From assembly GCF_024498295.1 (NCBI RefSeq), contig NZ_CP101827.1, positions 1,430,001-1,494,000 on the forward strand: DNA of 64,000 nt, read 5' to 3'. Made by a program: the position numbers and the translations under genes. The notes under the pieces were generated by a model, which made no database searches, had not been told where the DNA came from, and saw nothing but the letters and a program-made list of their open reading frames with translations. Origin of the DNA: Thermocaproicibacter melissae (GTDB lineage Bacteria > Bacillota > Clostridia > Oscillospirales > Acutalibacteraceae). Positions 9,318 through 18,443 of the stretch are shown here, one piece after another (position 1 is the first letter of the stretch; each line of letters starts with the position of its first letter).

Positions 9318-10843
9318 CAGCCTGTCGAAAAAGTCCAGTGAAAGCTGGGCTTTTTCGTTGTAAAATGGTAAAATATAGACAGGTGATGAAAGATGCTGGA
9401 ACGGGAAAAACTACGCAGAGATGCAGTGGAATTTGTGAATACAGACCTATTGGTGCCGGGAAATCATCTGCTGCGAAAGATTGACAGCGCGGTAGATTTT
9501 AGCCATATTTATGATTTTGTAGAAGATTTGTATTGTGAGGGCAACGGTCGTCCTAGTGTGGACCCGGTCGTCCTGTTTAAGATTGTTCTGATCCAGCATC
9601 TGTACGGAATTCCCTCTTTACGCCGGACGATGCAGGAAATCAATATGAATATCGCGTATCGGTGGTTTCTGGGATATACACTGAACGAGGAGCTGCCGCA
9701 TTTCTCCACTGTGAGTTACAATTTTAAGCACCGGTTCACAGAGGAAACCGTGGAGCAGGTGTTTTCGTGGATTTTGCAGGAGGCAAATTACGCCGGATAT
9801 TTGGAGCCGGAAGCAGTATTTGTGGATGGGACGCATATCAAAGCAAACGCCAACATCAACAAAAAGATCAAAAAGGCAGTTCCTCAGGCGGCAAAGCGAT
9901 ATGCCTCAGAATTAATGGAAGAGGTTAACGCTGACCGGGAAGATCATGGGAAGAAGCCATTCGACAGTACTCCGAAACCGCCGAAGGAAAAAGAAATCAT
10001 GGTGTCCAAAACAGACCCGGAAAGCGGGTTGTTCCAAAAGGGAGAACACAAGAAGTGCTTTGCCTACGAAGCACATACGGCCTGCGACAAACACAATTTT
10101 GTCCTTGACGTTGAGGTGACTCCGGGAAACGTACATGACAGTGTAGCATTTGACGCGGTCTATGGCAAAGTGACTCAACGGTTTCCTGAAATTGAAACGG
10201 TGGTGGCGGACGCCGCATACAAAACGCCGCATATCTGTAAACGGGTGTTTGACGACGGGCGGGTACTTTCCACAGCATACAAGCGGCCAATGACCAAAGC
10301 AGGAAATCTGGAATGGTGGAAGTATGTATACGACGAATATTATGACTGTGTGATCTGCCCGGAATATCAGGTTCTGCATTATGCAACAACCAACCGTGAG
10401 GGATACCGGGAATACAAAAGCCGGAGTTACATCTGCGAAAAATGTCCATTCCGTTCTCGCTGCACCGAGAGTAAAAGCTGTACGAAAACCGTAACGCGGC
10501 ATGTGTGGCAGGATTATGTGGAGCTTGCGGAAGATATCAGGCACACACCGAAATACAAAGAGCTTTACAAAAAACGAAAAGAAACCATTGAGCGTGTCTT
10601 CGCCGATGCAAAAGTGAAATATGGGATGCGGTACACGCTCTACCGGGGCTTAACTCAAGTGACGAATTGGGTTAAGCTTAAGTTTGCTGCCATGAATCTC
10701 AAAAAGCTGGCAATGTGGAAATGGAGGGATGGCCATCCCTCCGGGTTTTTATTGATTTTACTTTGCTTATTTTCCTATCCTGCATATTATCAAGAGAACC
10801 CATCCTTCGTTTAACCGCGTTGGATGGGTTCTTCGACAATCTG
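9318..10843 (+). mobile_element. IS1182-type insertion sequence, apparently complete
   Basis: 1526 bp between the two palindrome copies. The ends form imperfect inverted repeats: CAGCCTGTCGAAAAAGTCC at the left against CAGATTGTCGAAGAACCC read inward from the right. Each end has a subterminal hairpin: GAAAAAGTCCAG/CTGGGCTTTTTC at 9327-9356, and AACCCATCC/GGATGGGTT near 10798-10831. These could shield the transposase from outside transcription. The transposase is intact, so the element may still be active. Confidence 0.85.
9393..10814 (+). CDS. IS1182 family transposase
   Basis: A DDE transposase of 473 residues that cuts and joins the element ends. The N-terminal DUF772-like segment contains GRPSVDPVVLFKIVLIQ near 51. 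The catalytic Asp residues are in VFVDGTHIKANAN near 150 and VVADAAYKTP near 270. The Glu is in ERVFADAKVKYG near 400, after a Cys-rich patch (CPEY, CEKCPFRSRC). There is no frameshift or internal stop. The hydrophobic tail after MWKWRDG is unusual and may be read-through into the end of the element. GGTGATGAAAG precedes the ATG. Confidence 0.93.
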   Translation: MLEREKLRRDAVEFVNTDLLVPGNHLLRKIDSAVDFSHIYDFVEDLYCEGNGRPSVDPVVLFKIVLIQHLYGIPSLRRTMQEINMNIAYRWFLGYTLNEELPHFSTVSYNFKHRFTEETVEQVFSWILQEANYAGYLEPEAVFVDGTHIKANANINKKIKKAVPQAAKRYASELMEEVNADREDHGKKPFDSTPKPPKEKEIMVSKTDPESGLFQKGEHKKCFAYEAHTACDKHNFVLDVEVTPGNVHDSVAFDAVYGKVTQRFPEIETVVADAAYKTPHICKRVFDDGRVLSTAYKRPMTKAGNLEWWKYVYDEYYDCVICPEYQVLHYATTNREGYREYKSRSYICEKCPFRSRCTESKSCTKTVTRHVWQDYVELAEDIRHTPKYKELYKKRKETIERVFADAKVKYGMRYTLYRGLTQVTNWVKLKFAAMNLKKLAMWKWRDGHPSGFLLILLCLFSYPAYYQENPSFV

Positions 10844-10876
10844 ACGCAGGCACCGTCTTATAGACGGTGCCTGCGT
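10844..10876. repeat. 33-bp palindrome, right copy flanking the IS
   Basis: Identical to 9285-9317 and followed by GTTTTACTT, so this copy keeps the short T-run expected of the original malG terminator. Confidence 0.85.
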
Positions 10877-10964
10877 GTTTTACTTGCAGTTCTATTTCTT
10901 AAAAAGGATGGGGCTTATCAAACTGAAAACTACGATAGTGGTGTGTGCCTCCGGGCATAAGTAA

Positions 10965-11138
10965 AAGGGAAAAAGATACTCTAGATTCTCCTGCCAGGTA
11001 CAGGCAAATCAGCGTTTCAATGGCTTGAAAGCGCACCACAAGGGAAAATACCTTTTCAAAGCAGCGCAGCTTGAAAAGGCTTTCGGGGAGGTTGAACTTA
11101 AACGGTACACCATACTGCATGGAATATCAAAAATATAA
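10965..11138 (+). pseudogene. unrecognised gene remnant
   Basis: An open stretch of 57 codons without a start codon, ending at a TAA directly before a terminator; the same frame continues upstream past one stop. It encodes a basic segment with GLKAHHKGKYLF and KAFGEVELKRYTI. I do not recognise it. The terminator right after the stop suggests it is the 3' end of a gene whose front has been lost. Confidence 0.25.
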
Positions 11139-11173
11139 GAGGGTGCTGCTTTTGCGCACCCTCTTTTTCATGA
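11139..11173 (+). terminator. intrinsic terminator after the remnant
   Basis: GAGGGTGC / GCACCCTC with a 9-base loop, then TTTTT. Confidence 0.8.
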
Positions 11174-11267
11174 AAGCGGTAAAACAAGTTCTCTTCCGGG
11201 TATGACGAGTTTGAATCTCATTGTGCATCCCTGTGGAGTTCAGAGATTATCTGTTTTTTGGGGGCTG

Positions 11268-12779
11268 CTACCGTTTCGTGCGTCCGTATAATTCCGTAAG
11301 CTCGCGAATTTCGGCCGCAAGCTGCGGGGTAAGGGATTCCTTCCGGACACGCCAGAGCCAGTTTCCGCCGACTGTACCCGGTGTATTCATGCGTGCCTCG
11401 GCTCCAAGGCGAAGATAATCCTGCATTGGAATGATGCAAGTGTCAGCGACACAGGCCTGAGCCGCACGAATCATAGCCCCAGTAAGGTCGTCTTGCGGGC
11501 CAATGCCAAGATATTTGCGGGCAAACGCAACGTCTTCTTGCCGGGCGGTCAGCTTCCAATCCTCGGTCGTGGTATTGTCATGCGTACCGGTGTAGACCAC
11601 GCAATTCTTCTCGTAATTGTGCGGCAGATAATCACTTTCTTCCCGCGAGTCAAAGGCAAACTGAAGCACTTTCATCCCCGGAAAACCGCTTTTTGCCAAA
11701 AGCTCCCGAACATCGTCCGTCAGGAAACCCAAATCCTCTGCGATGACCGAAAGGTTCGGGAGCTTTTCCTTCACCGCAGTCACAAAATCAATACCCGGCC
11801 CTTTGCGCCATGTGCCGTGAACCGCATTTTTGCTTCCTGCCGGAACGCTGTAATAACCGGAAAACCCGCGGAAATGGTCAATTCGCACCACGTCATAGAC
11901 TTCTGCTGCGCTGGCAAGGCGCTGTATCCACCAGCGGAATCCGGTGGACTCATGCCTCTCCCACGCATACAGCGGATTTCCCCAAAGCTGACCTTCCGCT
12001 GTAAAGGAATCCGGCGGGCAGCCGGCAACGTGCGTCGGTCTTTGGTCCTCGTCGACTTGAAACAGTTCGCTGTGCGCCCACAAATCGGACGAATCGGGCG
12101 AGACATAAATCGGCAGGTCGCCGATAATATAGACTCCCTGCTTATGCGCGTAAGCTTTGAGCGAACGCCACTGTGAAAAGAACAAATACTGCGTTATCTT
12201 CCAGAAGCGAATTTCCTTCGCCAGGCGAACCCGTGCGGAACGCAGAGCGGAGAACTTGCGAAGACGAAGTTCATCCGGCCACTCCTGGAACGAAACCATG
12301 TTGTGTTCTTCTTTGAGCGCCATAAAGAGCGCGTAATCTTCCAGCCAGTCGGCATTGGATTTTTGGAATGCCAGAAAATCGGGATCCTCCTCCGGAAAAC
12401 GGTCAGCCGCCAGACGAAGCATCCGGAAGCGGTTGTCAAACAGTGCTTTATAGTCGATTCGTTCCGGATTGTCGCCGAAATGGAATTCCTCAAGCTCCTC
12501 TTTTTTTAACAGCCCCTGTTCCGCCAACAGTTCCGGGTCAATGAAGTAAGGATTTGCTGCGAACGCAGAAAAGCTCTGGTATGGGCTGTCGCCGCATCCG
12601 GTGGGACCGACGGGGAGAATCTGCCAGTACTTTTGGCCGGCATCTTTCAGAAAATCGATAAACGCAAACGATTCTTTCCCTAAACTTCCGATTCCGTATG
12701 GAGAAGGAATACTGCTTATCGGCAGCAGGATTCCGCTTGCGCGGCCAGTTAATACTTTTTCCTTATTTGAGCATTGCAT
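11268..12779 (-). CDS. malQ: 4-alpha-glucanotransferase (amylomaltase, GH77)
   Basis: Transfers glucan units between maltodextrins, making longer chains for phosphorylase and releasing glucose. About 503 residues. It begins near SGILLPISSIPSPYGIG, typical of GH77, with the nucleophile Asp in VRIDHFRGF, the acid/base Glu in VIAEDLGF, and GTHDNTTTEDW near the C-terminus. The ATG at 12779 follows GGAAAGGAT at good spacing; the frame extends upstream to 12818 without a better site. It lies 35 bp after glgP and is probably co-transcribed with it. Confidence 0.93.
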   Translation of the reverse strand: MQCSNKEKVLTGRASGILLPISSIPSPYGIGSLGKESFAFIDFLKDAGQKYWQILPVGPTGCGDSPYQSFSAFAANPYFIDPELLAEQGLLKKEELEEFHFGDNPERIDYKALFDNRFRMLRLAADRFPEEDPDFLAFQKSNADWLEDYALFMALKEEHNMVSFQEWPDELRLRKFSALRSARVRLAKEIRFWKITQYLFFSQWRSLKAYAHKQGVYIIGDLPIYVSPDSSDLWAHSELFQVDEDQRPTHVAGCPPDSFTAEGQLWGNPLYAWERHESTGFRWWIQRLASAAEVYDVVRIDHFRGFSGYYSVPAGSKNAVHGTWRKGPGIDFVTAVKEKLPNLSVIAEDLGFLTDDVRELLAKSGFPGMKVLQFAFDSREESDYLPHNYEKNCVVYTGTHDNTTTEDWKLTARQEDVAFARKYLGIGPQDDLTGAMIRAAQACVADTCIIPMQDYLRLGAEARMNTPGTVGGNWLWRVRKESLTPQLAAEIRELTELYGRTKR

Positions 12780-12814
12780 TGTGTTATCCTTTCCAATACA
12801 ACAAATATTTAATT

Positions 12815-15238
12815 TCAAATCTTCCAGATATTTTTCGCATAATCTGCTACGCTTCGGTCACTCGAAAAATATCCTGCGTTTGCAATATTCAAGAATCCTT
12901 TGCGTGCAAAATCAAGGCTGCTTCGGTAATCACGGTTTGCTTGCAGCCGGGCGTTCTGGTAAGATTCAAAATCATACAGCAGGAAATATTGGTCTGGGCG
13001 GTGCCAGCTTGCTCCCACCAAAATCGAATCATAGAGTTCCTGAAATACGCCTGTGCCGCCATCGTCCAGTGTTCCGTCAACCAAAGCGTCCAGCGCACGG
13101 CGCACACGCGCGTTGGTCCGGTAAATCTCGTTCGGGTCGTATGTCTCACGGATGGAATTCAATTTGTCAACACTGGCGCCGAATATGTAGTTGTTTTCGA
13201 ATCCGGACTGCTGCACGATTTCCACATTGGCGCCGTCGTATGTACCAACCGTCGGCGCACCGTTCAGCATAAATTTCATATTGCCGGTTCCGGAAGCCTC
13301 CGTTCCCGCTGTGGAAATCTGCTCGGAGAGATCAGCAGCGCAAACCAACTTTTCCGCGTATGAAACGTCGTAATTCTGTACGAACACAACACGCATATAT
13401 TTCCTTACAACCGGGTCGGAATCAACCAAACGCGCAATTTCGTTAATCAGTTTGATAATGCCTAGTGCACGGACATAGCCCGGCGCTGCTTTTCCCCCAA
13501 ACAGGAACACCGTCGGGGTAAAATTCTTGATTTGTCCTTCCTTAATTTCATAATAAAGGTCCAGAATCGAAAGCGCATTCAGGAACTGGCGTTTATATTC
13601 GTGCAGACGCTTTGCCTGAATATCGAAAATAAAATCAGAGGGCACCTGCACGCCTTCCCGCCGTGTGATATATTCCGCAAGCTTCTGTTTTTTCTGCTTC
13701 TTAATCGCAATAAATTCATTCAGAATCTTCTCGTCATCGGCGTACGGAATCAGCTTCTCCAGCTCAAAAAGGTTCGTCATCCACGCCTTTGAACCCAGCA
13801 GGCGGGTAATCAGAGCGGAAAGCTCCGGATTGCACAGAGCCAGCCAGCGGCGCTGCGTAATGCCGTTTGTAACATTGAAGAAGCGCTCCGGGTAAAGCTC
13901 ATACCATTGCTTCAGCACGCTATCCTTCAGAATTTCCGTATGCAGCTTTGCCACACCGTTGACCGCGTCGGAAGCATAAACAGCAAGGTTCGCCATGTGA
14001 ATGGTCCTCTTTTCCCTGCAGGACGTCTCTTCCTGTTCGCCCTGTCCCGGCTTTGCCTGCTCCAGCGCTTTTGTTACAACGGCGCAGGATTCCAGATTTT
14101 CAGCGAACTTTCCGCCAAGTGCGGTGAATTCCTTCTGCTGATATTCTGCTATTCTGTCGATAATTTCGCAGATTTCCGGTAAAACGGAGGCATACAGGTC
14201 TTCATCCCACTTTTCCAACGCTTCCGCCATAACCGTGTGATTTGTGTACCGGAAAATCTTGCGGGCAATTCCGAAGGCCGTTTCAAAATCGACACCGCGC
14301 TCTTCCATCAGACGTATCAGCTCGCAAACTGCCACCGTGGGGTGCGTATCATTCAGCTGCACCACACAAAGCTCGGCAACTTTCGAGAAGTCGTTCCCGT
14401 ATTTTGCGGTATAGCTGCGAAGAATGTCCTGCATCGAAGCGCTGCAGAAGAAATACTGCTGGCGAATGCGCAGGATTTTACCCTCGTCCGTTGTATCGTT
14501 TGGGTACAGCACACGGGAGATATCTTCCGCACGGTTATGGTTCTTGACCGCCTCGTCATATTGCTGGTCGTTGAATTTCCGGAAATCAAACGGCACGATC
14601 GGTTCGCTTTGCCAAAGGCGAATCGTATTGATATGTTTGCCGCCGTAACCGATTACCGGCATATCGTAAGGAACGGCACGAACGGTCATGTCCGAATATT
14701 TCACGGCAACGGCATCCCGCTCCCTGCGAACCGACCACGGGTCGCCGTACCTCGTCCAATCGTCCACCTGTTCAGACTGAAAACCGTTTTCGAACTTCTG
14801 GCGGAACAGTCCGAAACGATATCGAATTCCGTAACCCTGAACCGGCAGCCCCATCGTCGCCGCCGAATCCATGTAGCAGGCGGCCAGCCGGCCGAGTCCT
14901 CCGTTTCCGAGGGCGGCGTCCTCCACTTCTTCCATTGCGTTCAGATCTGCGCCCATTTTCTGAAAAAGGTCGCGCGCCTTCTCCGTCAAGCCTAAAGCGA
15001 GAAGATTGTTATAGATTGCACGGCCTACAAGGAATTCTGCAGAAAGGTAATAAACCTGCCTTTTTCGTGAATATTGCTCTTTGCTTTCGTTCCAGAGCGG
15101 CACAATCTGCTCCATGAGGCATTCCGAAAACGCCTCGTGCAATTCCTGTGGGGCAGCTGTTTCCGGCGTACATCCAAATTTCAGCAAAAGTTTTCGTTTC
15201 ATTTCCGCGGTAAATTCAGGATTTAAAATGTCAAACAT
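12815..15238 (-). CDS. glgP: glycogen/maltodextrin phosphorylase
   Basis: A PLP enzyme releasing glucose 1-phosphate from alpha-1,4-glucans. About 807 residues, usual for bacterial GT35. YLSAEFLVGR and GNGGLGRLAACYMDS lie in the N-terminal half, and the PLP-binding block EASGTGNMKFMLNGA near 665 carries the Schiff-base Lys. The ATG at 15238 has GGGGAG about 9 nt upstream; upstream in-frame codons lack a site. With pullulanase and MalQ it completes a cytoplasmic route from imported branched dextrin to glucose 1-phosphate. The promoter spacer contains a candidate LacI-family operator. Confidence 0.95.
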   Translation of the reverse strand: MFDILNPEFTAEMKRKLLLKFGCTPETAAPQELHEAFSECLMEQIVPLWNESKEQYSRKRQVYYLSAEFLVGRAIYNNLLALGLTEKARDLFQKMGADLNAMEEVEDAALGNGGLGRLAACYMDSAATMGLPVQGYGIRYRFGLFRQKFENGFQSEQVDDWTRYGDPWSVRRERDAVAVKYSDMTVRAVPYDMPVIGYGGKHINTIRLWQSEPIVPFDFRKFNDQQYDEAVKNHNRAEDISRVLYPNDTTDEGKILRIRQQYFFCSASMQDILRSYTAKYGNDFSKVAELCVVQLNDTHPTVAVCELIRLMEERGVDFETAFGIARKIFRYTNHTVMAEALEKWDEDLYASVLPEICEIIDRIAEYQQKEFTALGGKFAENLESCAVVTKALEQAKPGQGEQEETSCREKRTIHMANLAVYASDAVNGVAKLHTEILKDSVLKQWYELYPERFFNVTNGITQRRWLALCNPELSALITRLLGSKAWMTNLFELEKLIPYADDEKILNEFIAIKKQKKQKLAEYITRREGVQVPSDFIFDIQAKRLHEYKRQFLNALSILDLYYEIKEGQIKNFTPTVFLFGGKAAPGYVRALGIIKLINEIARLVDSDPVVRKYMRVVFVQNYDVSYAEKLVCAADLSEQISTAGTEASGTGNMKFMLNGAPTVGTYDGANVEIVQQSGFENNYIFGASVDKLNSIRETYDPNEIYRTNARVRRALDALVDGTLDDGGTGVFQELYDSILVGASWHRPDQYFLLYDFESYQNARLQANRDYRSSLDFARKGFLNIANAGYFSSDRSVADYAKNIWKI

Positions 15239-15272
15239 AATGCTGGCTCTCCCCTGCATTTTATTTGAGAAA

Positions 15273-15301
15273 AGAATAGCATAAATTTTCGATAATATCA
15301 A
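15273..15301 (-). promoter_or_regulatory. glgP-malQ promoter with operator in the spacer
   Basis: Reading leftwards: TTGATA (15301-15296), 17-bp spacer, TATTCT (15278-15273). The spacer holds TTATCGAAAATTTAT, matching the site downstream of the lacI-type promoter. Confidence 0.7.
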
Positions 15302-15333
15302 GCCCTTGTTTCGTTGTTATCGAAACAGGGGCT
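15301..15333 (-). terminator. inverted repeat after the lacI-type gene
   Basis: AGCCCTTGTTTCG and CGAAACAGGGGCT form a 13-pair stem with one mismatch. It could terminate the regulator gene weakly, as the T-run is poor. The inner TTTCG...CGAAA also resembles the regulon operators and abuts the glgP -35 box. Confidence 0.45.
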
Positions 15334-15429
15334 TGTGAAACGGTAATTGTTTTAATTCAGTTTTTATGCAAAGGAGCCGCTATTCAACGGTTTTTCCGGT
15401 TCCGAAAGTCGAACATTTTTCTTCTAAAA

Positions 15430-16449
15430 TCATTGACCAGGCAAATGATGCGGGGAGGCATTTCTAGGCTTCCCGGTCGATTCGCGGATGACAAGCTCCG
15501 GAATCAAAAGCAGGCGGTTGATGCAGTTTCCTTGCATAATCTGCTCCATCAGCAGGCAGGCGTTTTTGCCGATTGCAAGCCTGTCCTGATGTACGGTAGT
15601 AAGCGGAGGCGTCGCATAAGCCGCAATGGGAATATCGTCAAAACCGACCACGCTGATGTCCTGCGGCACACGCAGACCCATGCGGTAAAGCTCTCTCAGA
15701 ACACCGTGTGCAATCAAATCGCTGGCGCAGACAATTGCCGTTGCACCTGCTTCAACAAAGCGGCCCACGAATCTCGCCGCGCAGTCCGCGGTGAAATCGC
15801 CGTGGCCGATTAGTTCTTCCCGAATCGGCAGCCCGAAATGCTCCATACCGAGCCGGAAACCGTTCAGGCGTTCACTCGAAACGCGGCTCTGCGGTTCACC
15901 GTTCAGCATGGCAATGGAGGTATGCCCAAGCTCTGCCAAATGCTGCACCGCGCGGAATATCCCCTGCTGGTTGTCCACGCCAAGGCAGGCCACATTTTTA
16001 TTGTAAATTACATTATCGAGCAGAACGGTCGGCACGGTGGTTTTTTCGAGCTGGCTGAGGAAATCGTCATGCAGCTTAAACCCAAGCAGAAAACCTGCGG
16101 AATAATGGTTTGCGCGCATATATTCCTCATACTGGATGCTGTTTTCCTGATTCAGTGCCATCGGGACAATAGAAACATCCCACTGTTTCGCAGCTGCGGC
16201 AAGCTTGAAACCTACGATAATATCGTAACCGAACTGTTCAATCTGTTCGTAACCCATATTTTCGATAAATACGCAGATTTTCAAAGACTCCACTGCTCGT
16301 GCCTGCCGAGGCGCGTATCCCATTTTCAGCGCGGTGTCCAGCACCAGCCGCCGTGTTTCTTCGCTGACATCGCTTGCCCCGTTCAGGCCCTTGGAAACAG
16401 TGCTGACTGATAGATTCAGTTTTTTCGCTATATCTCGAATCGTGGTCAT
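15430..16449 (-). CDS. LacI-family regulator of the maltodextrin genes
   Basis: 339 residues. The N-terminal helix-turn-helix is TIRDIAKKLNLSVSTVSKGLNG, followed by a periplasmic-binding-protein-like effector domain with VVGFDDIPIAAYATPPLTTV near 280. It most likely represses pulA, malEFG, glgP-malQ and itself, because TCGA-paired sites occur at all four promoters. This is inference from position and motif, since the inducer cannot be read. The ATG at 16449 follows CAGGTG; an upstream extension to 16548 lacks a site and would cover the promoter. Confidence 0.88.
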   Translation of the reverse strand: MTTIRDIAKKLNLSVSTVSKGLNGASDVSEETRRLVLDTALKMGYAPRQARAVESLKICVFIENMGYEQIEQFGYDIIVGFKLAAAAKQWDVSIVPMALNQENSIQYEEYMRANHYSAGFLLGFKLHDDFLSQLEKTTVPTVLLDNVIYNKNVACLGVDNQQGIFRAVQHLAELGHTSIAMLNGEPQSRVSSERLNGFRLGMEHFGLPIREELIGHGDFTADCAARFVGRFVEAGATAIVCASDLIAHGVLRELYRMGLRVPQDISVVGFDDIPIAAYATPPLTTVHQDRLAIGKNACLLMEQIMQGNCINRLLLIPELVIRESTGKPRNASPHHLPGQ

Positions 16450-16473
16450 GCTGTTAACACCTGCATTTTCATA

Positions 16474-16499
16474 AATTTTCGATTTTTTCGATAATATTT
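16474..16499 (-). promoter_or_regulatory. candidate autoregulatory operator
   Basis: Between the -10 box and the ATG of the lacI-type gene, two TCGA cores sit within AATATTATCGAAAAAATCG and the following GAAAATTT on the minus strand. Confidence 0.5.
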
Positions 16500-16501
16500 T
16501 T

Positions 16502-16530
16502 ATTGTATCATAGGATATTGTACCCGTCAA
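16502..16530 (-). promoter_or_regulatory. promoter of the lacI-type gene
   Basis: TTGACG (16530-16525), 17-bp spacer, TACAAT (16507-16502) on the minus strand. Confidence 0.75.
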
Positions 16531-16582
16531 TAAAGGAAGCCGCTGCATGCTCCCATATCTCGAATTTTCGCATTTTCGCTAT

Positions 16583-16620
16583 TCCAAAAAGGCGCCCGCA
16601 TTGCGGGCGCCTTTCCTTTT
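16583..16620 (-). terminator. terminator of the small lipoprotein gene
   Basis: GGCGCCCGC/GCGGGCGCC with loop ATT, the same sequence as at 3072. It is followed by TTTTT on the minus strand and has a T-rich plus side, so it can work both ways. Confidence 0.85.
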
Positions 16621-16666
16621 CTTTCTCTCTGTCCGGCTTCATAACGGATAGCTTATGCGGTGCAGG

Positions 16667-17164
16667 TTAATCCCCGCAGCCGGTCAGATGCAGCTTGGAA
16701 CGGTCGATGTCCTCCCAAGTTACTGTCAGTTTCTCAACGGTGGCGGGTTTTCCGACCAGTCGAATCAAGCCGCTTCCCTTCGGGAATGTAACCGTCACAA
16801 TGTCGTCGCTCTTGTTTTTATCGCTGTCAAACAAAATGGTTGCCTTTCCGTCTGAAGAATAAACGAGCTTGAACGAGCCCTCAAGGGATTCATAGGTGCA
16901 TTTCAGGCTGGCTTTCACATCTTCCGACGCAGCAGCACGCATAATCTTTTCGATTCCGCTCAGGTGCAGCTTTTTTACGGAAAGGAGTGTGTCGCTGCTT
17001 TCACTCGCAGAAAAAATCAACTGCTGATAGGACCCGATGTTCCTGTTTTCATTTCCCAAAACGGTCATGTTGTCGTAATCCTTAAATTCCGCGTTCGTAC
17101 ATCCTGCCGCAAAGCACAGGATAGCGCACATCATTACCGCGGCAAAACAACGCTTCGCCTTCAT
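16667..17164 (-). CDS. small lipoprotein of unknown function
   Basis: 165 residues with a short basic N-terminus, a hydrophobic signal and the lipobox CFAAGC, so it is anchored to the outer face of the membrane. The mature part is polar, predicted beta-rich and ends HLTGCGD. No family recognised. The ATG at 17164 has AAAGGAGAG at good spacing. It is monocistronic with its own terminator. It could be a DUF4367/DUF5105-like envelope protein, but nothing in the sequence decides this. Confidence 0.7.
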   Translation of the reverse strand: MKAKRCFAAVMMCAILCFAAGCTNAEFKDYDNMTVLGNENRNIGSYQQLIFSASESSDTLLSVKKLHLSGIEKIMRAAASEDVKASLKCTYESLEGSFKLVYSSDGKATILFDSDKNKSDDIVTVTFPKGSGLIRLVGKPATVEKLTVTWEDIDRSKLHLTGCGD

Positions 17165-17431
17165 GAGAAGCTCTCCTTTTAATATCAAATTGGAATTATT
17201 ATAAATCTGTGATTATTATAAATCTGTGATGAAGCTTTTGTCAACAAGCGCTGAAAGTTTCGGCGAATCATGGTGGTTCCGCTGAGCTGCCAATCTTCCC
17301 CGAAGCTGAAAGAAATATTTGAAACAGAACTGTTTTGCCGCAAAATATGCTATAATAACGGTGGCAGTTATCGTAAGAATTTTTAGGACGTAATTTCCAT
17401 AGGAATTTACGAAAAGGGGAGGTTTTCACTC

Positions 17432-18274
17432 ATGGAGAAAAAGATTCCAAGCGTATACTCCGGTGACGGCTTAGAGATGCCGGCAATCGGTTTCGGTACC
17501 TATCGACTAAAAGGCGCAGAGGGCGCTCGTGCCATTGAGGACGCAATCAAGCTCGGCTACCGCCTGCTCGATTCCGCTGTCAATTACGAAAACGAAGGTG
17601 CTTTGGGCAAAGCAATCCGCAAGAGCGGCGTCCGCAGAGACGAGCTTTTGGTTACATCAAAACTTCCGGGAAGATTCCACCGCTACGCCGATGCGCTGGC
17701 CTGTATTGAGGAGTCGCTTTACCGCACGGGTCTCGATTATTTCGACCTATATCTCATCCACTGGCCGAACCCGAAAACCAACCTGTATGTGGAAGCATGG
17801 CAGGCCATGATTGAAGCGAAAAAGCGCGGCTATATTCGCTTTATCGGCGTCTCCAACTTTATGCCGGAGCATCTTGAACGAATCATTCGGGAAACCGGCG
17901 TAACACCGTCTGTCAACCAGATTGAGCTGCACCCGTATTTCAATCAGGAAGAGCTGCGCGCCTTTGACGCCGCTCATGGCATCATCACGGAATCCTGGAG
18001 TCCGCTTGGGCGCGGAAGCAAATTCCTTTCGGAGCCTATCATTCTCGCCATAGCGCAGAAATACGGCAAAACGCCGCACCAAGTCGTGCTTCGTTGGCAC
18101 ACACAGCTTGGCGTAGTTCCGATTCCGAAAGCGTCGTCCTTGGAACATCAGCGCGCCAATCTGGACATTTTCGATTTCACCCTCACAGATGAGGAGATGA
18201 AACAAATCGGCCGGCTGACGCGACCGGATGGCAGAACCACAGGTCAAGACCCGTTCGTACACGAGGAATTCTGA
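17432..18274 (+). CDS. aldo/keto reductase
   Basis: An NADPH-dependent carbonyl reductase of 280 residues with the (beta/alpha)8 fold. Tetrad blocks are visible: LLDSAVNYENEGALG (Asp and Tyr), LLVTSKLPG (Lys) and DLYLIHWPNP (His). GVSNFMPEHLERI and the NADP-binding PIPKASS near 232 follow. This layout fits the 2,5-diketogluconate/glyoxal reductase group. The GGGGAGG site lies about 10 nt before the ATG. It stands alone between terminators, so its physiological substrate is not indicated. Confidence 0.9.
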   Translation: MEKKIPSVYSGDGLEMPAIGFGTYRLKGAEGARAIEDAIKLGYRLLDSAVNYENEGALGKAIRKSGVRRDELLVTSKLPGRFHRYADALACIEESLYRTGLDYFDLYLIHWPNPKTNLYVEAWQAMIEAKKRGYIRFIGVSNFMPEHLERIIRETGVTPSVNQIELHPYFNQEELRAFDAAHGIITESWSPLGRGSKFLSEPIILAIAQKYGKTPHQVVLRWHTQLGVVPIPKASSLEHQRANLDIFDFTLTDEEMKQIGRLTRPDGRTTGQDPFVHEEF

Positions 18275-18380
18275 GACGGCGGATCTGCCCGCCCAGCGGC
18301 GATATAGAATATAATCCTGCTGGATTTGGAAAAACACAGCGCAATTTTCCGTCAGACTTGCTAACCGTAAATATAGAAAC

Positions 18381-18422
18381 ACCCATTGAAAAGGAATTTC
18401 CTTTTCAATGGGTGCTTTTTTA
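18381..18422 (+). terminator. bidirectional terminator
   Basis: ACCCATTGAAAAGGAA/TTTCCTTTTCAATGGGT, about 16 pairs, then GCTTTTTT. It serves the reductase gene and the converging DUF4830 gene. Confidence 0.9.
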
Positions 18423-18443
18423 CGGGAATCATTCGGCGGGGAA

